Shown here: positions 59,079 to 64,000 of the stretch, one piece after another | How the letters are laid out: the number at the start of each line of letters is the position of its first letter | Position numbering within the stretch: the stretch's first letter is position 1 | NCBI RefSeq assembly: GCF_008080435.1 | Contig: NZ_VRKN01000002.1 | Span: 1-64,000 of the forward strand | Reading direction: 5' to 3' | DNA: 64,000 nt | Source of the DNA: Enterobacter asburiae | GTDB lineage: Bacteria; Pseudomonadota; Gammaproteobacteria; Enterobacterales; Enterobacteriaceae | Position numbers and translations under genes: made by a program | Notes under the pieces: generated by a model | What the model was told of the DNA's origin: nothing | Databases searched by the model: none | Seen by the model: the letters and a program-made list of their open reading frames with translations, nothing else

Positions 59079-59253
59079 TCGCTAATGACTTCTGTGAGTT
59101 AACTGTACTGATGGCCGCCAGACCATCGCGATAAACATAACTGTTGGGCTTTGTACCTCCTGGCAAACTGAACTGTCAAGGCAAACCAGGAGTAATCACT
59201 AAGAGCGGAGCGAGATTCAGACTACTTCGAATAACAGGCGACACTTTTTGCAT

Positions 59254-59281
59254 AAAAAAACCCGGAGACAGGCTCCGGGTT
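59254..59281 (-). terminator. Terminator of gnd
   Basis: On the minus strand, AACCCGGAG and CTCCGGGTT stem followed by seven T residues, just after the gnd stop. Confidence 0.92.
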
Positions 59282-59304
59282 GCGATGACAGCGAGTAAGT
59301 TAAC

Positions 59305-60711
59305 TTATTCCATCCATTCGGTATGGAACACGCCTTCTTTATCGGTGCGTTTGTAAGTATGCGCACCAAAGTAGTCACGCTGTGCCTGAATCAGGTTAGC
59401 AGGCAGAACCGCCGCACGGTAGCTGTCGTAGTAGGCTACTGCAGCAGAGAAGGTCGGAACCGGGATACCGTTCTGGACAGCGTAGGCAACCACGTCACGC
59501 AGCGCCTGCTGATATTCGTCCGCAATTTTCTTGAAGTACGGTGCCAGCAGCAGGTTAGCGATACCGGCGTTTTCAGCATAGGCATCGGTGATTTTCTGCA
59601 GGAACTGCGCACGAATGATGCAACCCGCGCGGAAGATCTTCGCGATTTCACCGTAGTTCAGATCCCAGTTGTTCTCGTCTGACGCCGCACGCAGCTGAGA
59701 GAAGCCCTGCGCGTAAGAAACGATTTTACCCAGGTACAGTGCACGACGCACTTTTTCAACGAATTCGGCTTTATCACCTGCTGGTTTAGCCTGTGGGCCA
59801 GACAGCACTTTAGACGCCGCGACGCGCTGCTCTTTCAGGGAAGAGATGTAACGCGCGAAAACAGATTCGGTGATCAGAGACAACGGTTCGCCCAGATCCA
59901 GAGAGCTCTGGCTGGTCCATTTACCGGTACCTTTGTTCGCAGCTTCATCCAGAATCACATCAACCAAGTATTTACCCTCTTCATCTTTTTTCGTGAAGAT
60001 ATCTTTGGTGATGTCGATCAGGTAGCTGTTGAGCTCGCCTTTGTTCCACTCGGTAAAGGTTTCAGCCAACTCTTCGTTAGAGAGGTTCAGGCCGCCTTTC
60101 AGCAGGGAGTAAGCTTCAGCAATCAGCTGCATGTCGCCGTATTCGATACCGTTGTGCACCATTTTCACATAGTGACCTGCACCGTCCGCACCGATATAGG
60201 TTACGCAAGGCTCACCATCTTCAGCCACGGCTGCGATTTTGGTCAGGATAGGTGCAACCAGTTCGTATGCATCTTTCTGGCCGCCAGGCATGATGGATGG
60301 GCCTTTCAGAGCGCCCTCTTCACCACCGGAAACACCGGTACCGATGAAGTTGAAGCCTTCTGCGGACAGCTCACGATTACGACGGATGGTGTCCTGGAAG
60401 AAGGTGTTACCGCCATCAATGATGATGTCACCTTTTTCGAGGTAAGGCTTCAGGGAGTCGATAGCTGCATCGGTACCTGCGCCCGCTTTCACCATTAACA
60501 GGATACGACGAGGCGTTTCCAGAGACTCAACGAACTCTTTCACCGTATAGAAAGGAACCAGTTTCTTGCCTGGGTTCTCGGCAATGACTTCTTCGGTCTT
60601 ATCACGGGAGCGGTTGAAAACGGAGACGGTATAACCACGGCTTTCGATGTTGAGCGCCAGGTTGCGCCCCATCACTGCCATACCGACAACGCCGATCTGT
60701 TGCTTGGACAT
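59305..60711 (-). CDS. gnd: Gnd, 6-phosphogluconate dehydrogenase (decarboxylating)
   Basis: A 468-residue NADP-dependent enzyme of the pentose phosphate pathway. N-terminal [11 protein letters not shown] binds [15 protein letters not shown] and H-N-G-I-E-Y-G hold the catalytic Lys/Asn region and substrate residues. Length equals that of E. coli Gnd. It borders the O-antigen cluster, as in most enterobacteria, where it is often swept along by recombination at that locus. Confidence 0.98.
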   Translation of the reverse strand: MSKQQIGVVGMAVMGRNLALNIESRGYTVSVFNRSRDKTEEVIAENPGKKLVPFYTVKEFVESLETPRRILLMVKAGAGTDAAIDSLKPYLEKGDIIIDGGNTFFQDTIRRNRELSAEGFNFIGTGVSGGEEGALKGPSIMPGGQKDAYELVAPILTKIAAVAEDGEPCVTYIGADGAGHYVKMVHNGIEYGDMQLIAEAYSLLKGGLNLSNEELAETFTEWNKGELNSYLIDITKDIFTKKDEEGKYLVDVILDEAANKGTGKWTSQSSLDLGEPLSLITESVFARYISSLKEQRVAASKVLSGPQAKPAGDKAEFVEKVRRALYLGKIVSYAQGFSQLRAASDENNWDLNYGEIAKIFRAGCIIRAQFLQKITDAYAENAGIANLLLAPYFKKIADEYQQALRDVVAYAVQNGIPVPTFSAAVAYYDSYRAAVLPANLIQAQRDYFGAHTYKRTDKEGVFHTEWME

Positions 60712-60920
60712 TACATACTCCTGTCAGGTGTGGTCACTGTCGGGTACCCCGACAGATATAATTTTCAAGAATCTTAACTCATAAATCAGGGTCAGAGGTA
60801 GGCATTTGTGGCCTTGATCACCCAAGACTACACAAAACTGGATGTAATTTAATCCTTATAAAATATACAGGTATAATTTATATTTAATAGAATAAATTAC
60901 GAGATTAAATTAAAATTTAA

Positions 60921-62033
60921 TTATTTATTATGCTTTTTACTAATTGCTTTTTGATAAAGTTCAACAGTTTTATTGTACATCGCATTGAATGAAAAACTTT
61001 TCAGGAAAAATTCATTTCCTGACTTGCCAAATTCAGCACGTAAAGAGCAATCGTTTATTAAATCAGCCAACCTGTTTTTAATGGCGTCAACATCTGCGCG
61101 AGGAACAAGGTACCCCGTTTTACCATCAATGACAGATTCCGAAACACCACCAACATCTGAAGCTAAAACAGGTAAGCCTGCACGCATAGCCTCGAGAATA
61201 CTGATAGGGAACCCTTCCCAATTAGAAATCAACAGGAAAATATCGCTATCTGCCAGTAAGGAATCGACATCTAAACGTTCGCCTGTGAAGACTACATTAT
61301 CGCTTATTCCAAGATCCTGTGAAAGCTGCTTCATCTCGTCTAATTTGGGCCCTTTACCTACCAGCGTCAATGCCCAGTTTCTCGTCTCTAATAAACTCAG
61401 AGCCTTCAATAAGCTTTCATGATCTTTTTGTTCTGAAAAGCGAGCAACAGAAATTAACTTTACTACTGCATTATTATGATAAACATGAGGAGTAGTTTTT
61501 TTTAATGGAACACCATTATGGATTACTGTTTGTTGATTGGCAGAAGCGACGTTATGTTCGATAGCTAGTTGTTTATCTTGAGCAGACACCGTAATTATTT
61601 CATCTGTGACTTTGCTGAATAACCGTTCAATAATAATGTACAAACGCCGCTTACTATCATTAACACCATTTGCAAAGGACCAACCGTGTACGGTAAAAAC
61701 AACAGGTATATTCAGGAAAAGTGCAGCCAATCTTCCTACAATGCCGGCTTTAGAAGAATGAAGTGCAATGACATCCGGAGAAAATTCTTTGATAATTTTG
61801 CGCGTGATTAGCGCGCATTTAATATCTTTATAAGGCGAAATCTCCCTTACAAGTTCAGGGATAATGTGAACTTTCACATTCATCGCGCGAAGCTCATCAA
61901 CTAGAGCGCCTTGCTCTCCAACTATTAACTCTACTTGATGATTATCATTTACCAAAGCAGATGTCATATCTCGCAAATGAGTCTGAGCCCCACCGATTTC
62001 ATTCGCGCGTGTAATAATGTAAAGAATTTTCAT
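60921..62033 (-). CDS. Glycosyltransferase family 4 protein
   Basis: A 370-residue GT-B retaining glycosyltransferase. The N-terminal acceptor domain begins I-T-R-A-N-E-I-G-G-A-Q-T-H, and the donor-binding domain has the E-x7-E motif E-G-F-P-I-S-I-L-E-A-M. It is part of the AT-rich polysaccharide cluster that starts to the right of gnd. The sugar transferred cannot be told. It is followed by a 209-base AT-rich gap before gnd and is the last gene of the cluster in the direction of transcription. Confidence 0.88.
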   Translation of the reverse strand: MKILYIITRANEIGGAQTHLRDMTSALVNDNHQVELIVGEQGALVDELRAMNVKVHIIPELVREISPYKDIKCALITRKIIKEFSPDVIALHSSKAGIVGRLAALFLNIPVVFTVHGWSFANGVNDSKRRLYIIIERLFSKVTDEIITVSAQDKQLAIEHNVASANQQTVIHNGVPLKKTTPHVYHNNAVVKLISVARFSEQKDHESLLKALSLLETRNWALTLVGKGPKLDEMKQLSQDLGISDNVVFTGERLDVDSLLADSDIFLLISNWEGFPISILEAMRAGLPVLASDVGGVSESVIDGKTGYLVPRADVDAIKNRLADLINDCSLRAEFGKSGNEFFLKSFSFNAMYNKTVELYQKAISKKHNK

Positions 62034-62107
62034 GGTTTTTGAAACAGTCCGATAAGTATATCGTCACTAACGCTCATCAATTTGCAACGAGACAATGACA
62101 GTTGTTA

Positions 62108-62977
62108 CTAATTTCTTTTGAATGGCCCGAATCTGCCTGAAACCCCATCACAAATACCGTAAAATATCATTATTAGCGTTTTCTTTTTTTCTTTATTTAG
62201 GATTAAAGATATTGCTGCACGGGCAAAGTTCAGGAAAACCTCTCGAATTTTATAGCCTACAGGAATATAAGACTTTCTGATCATAAAGAAGCTATTTCTT
62301 ACGAGAAAATAACGTCGCATAGGACTATGAACAGATATTTTACGCCCTAATAAATTCAGCCTTGAATCACCAATCGTATGAGCCATAGAGGCTTGATTAG
62401 TCATTGCCACGCGATACCCAACTTTTTTAGCGCGCAATGCCCACTCAACATCAATATAATCCACAAACAATGCTTCTTCCATCTTACCTACTTTCTTATA
62501 AACGTCAGAAGAAAAGAAAGAGCCAGATGCAATAACGTAAGTTACGTCCGTTATTTCCTGTATCGGCGTTCGTTTAATAAATGGGCCGATATAATTAGTG
62601 CCCCAATAAAATTCGTTTGTGTGCGGATCATAAAAAGAAGGACCAAGAATACCGACATTATATTGAGTGTACACTTTACTCATGGCGCTGATAAAATTAG
62701 CACCTAGCACACTGTCCTGATCAAGCAGAAGTAAATAGTTGGCACCGCGAGATAAGGAATTTTCAATACCAATATTTTGTGCATGCGAAAGTCCCATATT
62801 TACGGGTAAACTAATCAAAACAAAATTAAATCTGTTAGCTAAATCTTTCACATCATCAAAATTTTGAGATCCGTTATCCACAATAACAGCATCATCTATC
62901 TGGTCCTGCAAAGACAGAAACTGTTTTTCTAAACAAAGAATATCAGGATTGAATGTTACAGTTACAGAACTAATCAC
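62108..62977 (-). CDS. Glycosyltransferase family 2 protein (rhamnosyltransferase-like)
   Basis: A 289-residue GT-A transferase. The N-terminal V-T-V-T-F-N-P and V-D-N-G-S are nucleotide-sugar contacts, and L-L-L-D-Q-D-S contains the D-x-D metal motif. The segment D-Y-I-D-V-E-W-A-L-R-A is typical of WbbL/RfbN-like rhamnosyltransferases. A hydrophobic/basic C-terminus suggests membrane association. It lies 18 bases after the WbsX-like gene and 74 bases before the GT4 gene, so all three form one unit. Confidence 0.86.
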   Translation of the reverse strand: MISSVTVTFNPDILCLEKQFLSLQDQIDDAVIVDNGSQNFDDVKDLANRFNFVLISLPVNMGLSHAQNIGIENSLSRGANYLLLLDQDSVLGANFISAMSKVYTQYNVGILGPSFYDPHTNEFYWGTNYIGPFIKRTPIQEITDVTYVIASGSFFSSDVYKKVGKMEEALFVDYIDVEWALRAKKVGYRVAMTNQASMAHTIGDSRLNLLGRKISVHSPMRRYFLVRNSFFMIRKSYIPVGYKIREVFLNFARAAISLILNKEKKKTLIMIFYGICDGVSGRFGPFKRN

Positions 62978-62995
62978 GATTTACCACCAATCAAT

Positions 62996-64000
62996 TTATT
63001 TATATTTTTCAACAGTTTCTTTCACCGCTTCCAAATAACCATGACCATATTTTTTATCAGGCTCAAGATAAGTACCTTCAGCCCATTCATTCCATGCATT
63101 TATAAATAGATAAGGAACATTTGCAGTCATAGACTTTTTATAAAGCTTGTCGAAATTATTCTTAAATACTTGCGGATCACTTCCTTTCATAACCAATGAT
63201 TTAGTCTTTTTCCTTGGAGTATTATCCCAGTCAACAAATGCCCCAGAATAATGTGTTTCACTGAAATCTTTTTCAAGTATTTTATCCCAGATTGATTGAT
63301 AGGATAATAACTGCTCCACGTAATTGGTTTTTAATTTTTCATTAGAAATACGTTTTATCCTTCCAACGACTTTTCGTACTAGCGGCTTAATTTTCCCCAT
63401 ATTATGTTCAAAAGTACACATGGGTTCAAAATTCAATTCTGCATCAAAATCTAACTGGCGATGATCTTGAGCGAATGAAGTAAGTGTTGATACGAAATGT
63501 ATATCGCCGAACGACGTATCTTTTGCCAGTTTTCGCCAATACTGAATCCACTCGTTGCACTTCTCAAAGCTAGCAGAGCGGTATAACAGAAAAACAGGTT
63601 TTCCATTGTGCTTAATGTATCTTTCGTCTTCGAAAAATGGTTTGAGATAATTAAAATGATTTAACCAATCTGATTCGTCCCCATAACTCTGGGGCATGAT
63701 GACATCTCGATGACTACCATCCCAACTACGAGTCCATGGCTCGTTAGCCCATGAAAAAAGGAATGGAAGATCTATATCTTTGTTCTCTAATAATAGTTCA
63801 GCTGGTTTATCCAATAAACGCTTACCATTAAACCAATAATGATAAAAACAAAAACCATCAATATGATATTTTTTTGCCAGCTCCGATTGCCATTTTAATG
63901 TTTCGGCTTCTAGCAAATCATAATAATAGTCGTTCAAAGGTTCTCTAGGTTGATAATGGTTTCTAAAAAGAGGCGTTGCTTTTTTGACATTAACCCATTC
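62996..64000 (-). CDS. WbsX-like (GH99-related) polysaccharide biosynthesis protein, 5' part missing
   Basis: At least 334 codons, open to the window's right edge on the minus strand, so the start lies outside. The sequence resembles the WbsX/GH99-like group found in O-antigen and rhamnan clusters. Marks are E-W-V-N-V-K-K-A-x-P-L-F at the visible beginning, F-C-F-Y-H-Y-W-F-N-G, F-S-W-A-N-E-P-W-T-R and the C-terminal N-A-W-N-E-W-A-E-G-T-Y-L-E-P. An apparent start near 63937 is only a TTG codon inside the gene. Members are thought to act as glycosyltransferases or modify glycans, but this is not firmly established. Confidence 0.85.
   Translation of the reverse strand, partial: EWVNVKKATPLFRNHYQPREPLNDYYYDLLEAETLKWQSELAKKYHIDGFCFYHYWFNGKRLLDKPAELLLENKDIDLPFLFSWANEPWTRSWDGSHRDVIMPQSYGDESDWLNHFNYLKPFFEDERYIKHNGKPVFLLYRSASFEKCNEWIQYWRKLAKDTSFGDIHFVSTLTSFAQDHRQLDFDAELNFEPMCTFEHNMGKIKPLVRKVVGRIKRISNEKLKTNYVEQLLSYQSIWDKILEKDFSETHYSGAFVDWDNTPRKKTKSLVMKGSDPQVFKNNFDKLYKKSMTANVPYLFINAWNEWAEGTYLEPDKKYGHGYLEAVKETVEKYK

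Noticed and set aside
63935..63937. Start of the WbsX-like gene at 63937
   Set aside because: The codon is TTG and the frame with family-like sequence continues to the window edge, so the gene is simply cut.

Overview
The window reads as a chromosomal segment of an Enterobacterales bacterium, most like Enterobacter (E. cloacae complex) or a close relative. This is inferred from remembered E. coli-type genes in familiar groupings: cbl-nac-tRNA-Asn-ldtA, shiA-amn, yeeO flanked by tRNA-Asn, tmaR(yeeX)-yeeA-sbmC-dacD-sbcB-plaP-yeeY-yeeZ, the complete hisLGDCBHAFI operon, and wzz-ugd-gnd beside an O-antigen cluster. No database search was possible.

Layout. (1) 1-4293, minus strand: the proximal end of a type VI secretion operon (tssB, tssC, tssK, tssL, start of tssM); the tssM frame appears broken at the window edge. 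(2) 4294-6950: an AT-rich gap, then an AlpA-type regulator and a ParB-like gene of the integrative-conjugative-element (PFGI-1/SPI-7) type. The ParB-like gene ends abruptly against a 3'-truncated zinc-type dehydrogenase, so this looks like an island scar. (3) 6998-8467: RidA-like protein and a divergent LysR regulator. (4) 8468-19581: an AT-rich accessory block. It holds a consensus CRP site, a LydA-type holin, an M15 peptidoglycan endopeptidase and an arylsulfotransferase-like protein with no signal peptide. These are followed by a zinc-ribbon protein, three paralogous periplasmic 5'-nucleotidases with a Tsx-like nucleoside porin among them, and a divergent radical-SAM/SPASM protein of sulfatase-maturase type. 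(5) 19590-24697: LysR, GST-like protein, cbl, nac with its sigma-54/NtrC control region, tRNA-Asn and ldtA. (6) 24864-32312: a LysR gene and, convergent to it, a tightly overlapped six-gene operon. That operon encodes an MFS exporter, a DRE-TIM aldolase, an alpha/beta-hydrolase-like protein, an isopropylmalate-dehydrogenase/CinA fusion, an RraA-like aldolase and a DUF6282-like hydrolase; its pathway is unknown to me. (7) 32598-48249: conserved core genes (shiA, amn, M24 peptidase, yeeO, GGCT-like, tmaR, yeeA, sbmC, dacD, sbcB, plaP, yeeY, yeeZ) with two more identical tRNA-Asn genes. (8) 48356-55670: the histidine operon with promoter, leader peptide, attenuator and terminator. (9) 55682-64000: surface polysaccharide genes wzz, UDP-glucuronate 4-epimerase, ugd, gnd, two glycosyltransferases and a WbsX-like protein cut by the window end.

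How they work together. The two blocks most likely to hold something undescribed are the CRP-holin-endopeptidase-leaderless enzyme cassette (8.65-11.25 kb) and the six-gene metabolic operon (25.7-32.3 kb). The first has the parts expected of a holin/endolysin-dependent (type 10) secretion system with its cargo next to it. The tandem nucleotidases with a Tsx-like porin form a coherent nucleotide-scavenging set: periplasmic hydrolysis plus outer-membrane nucleoside uptake. The rest is largely conserved housekeeping.
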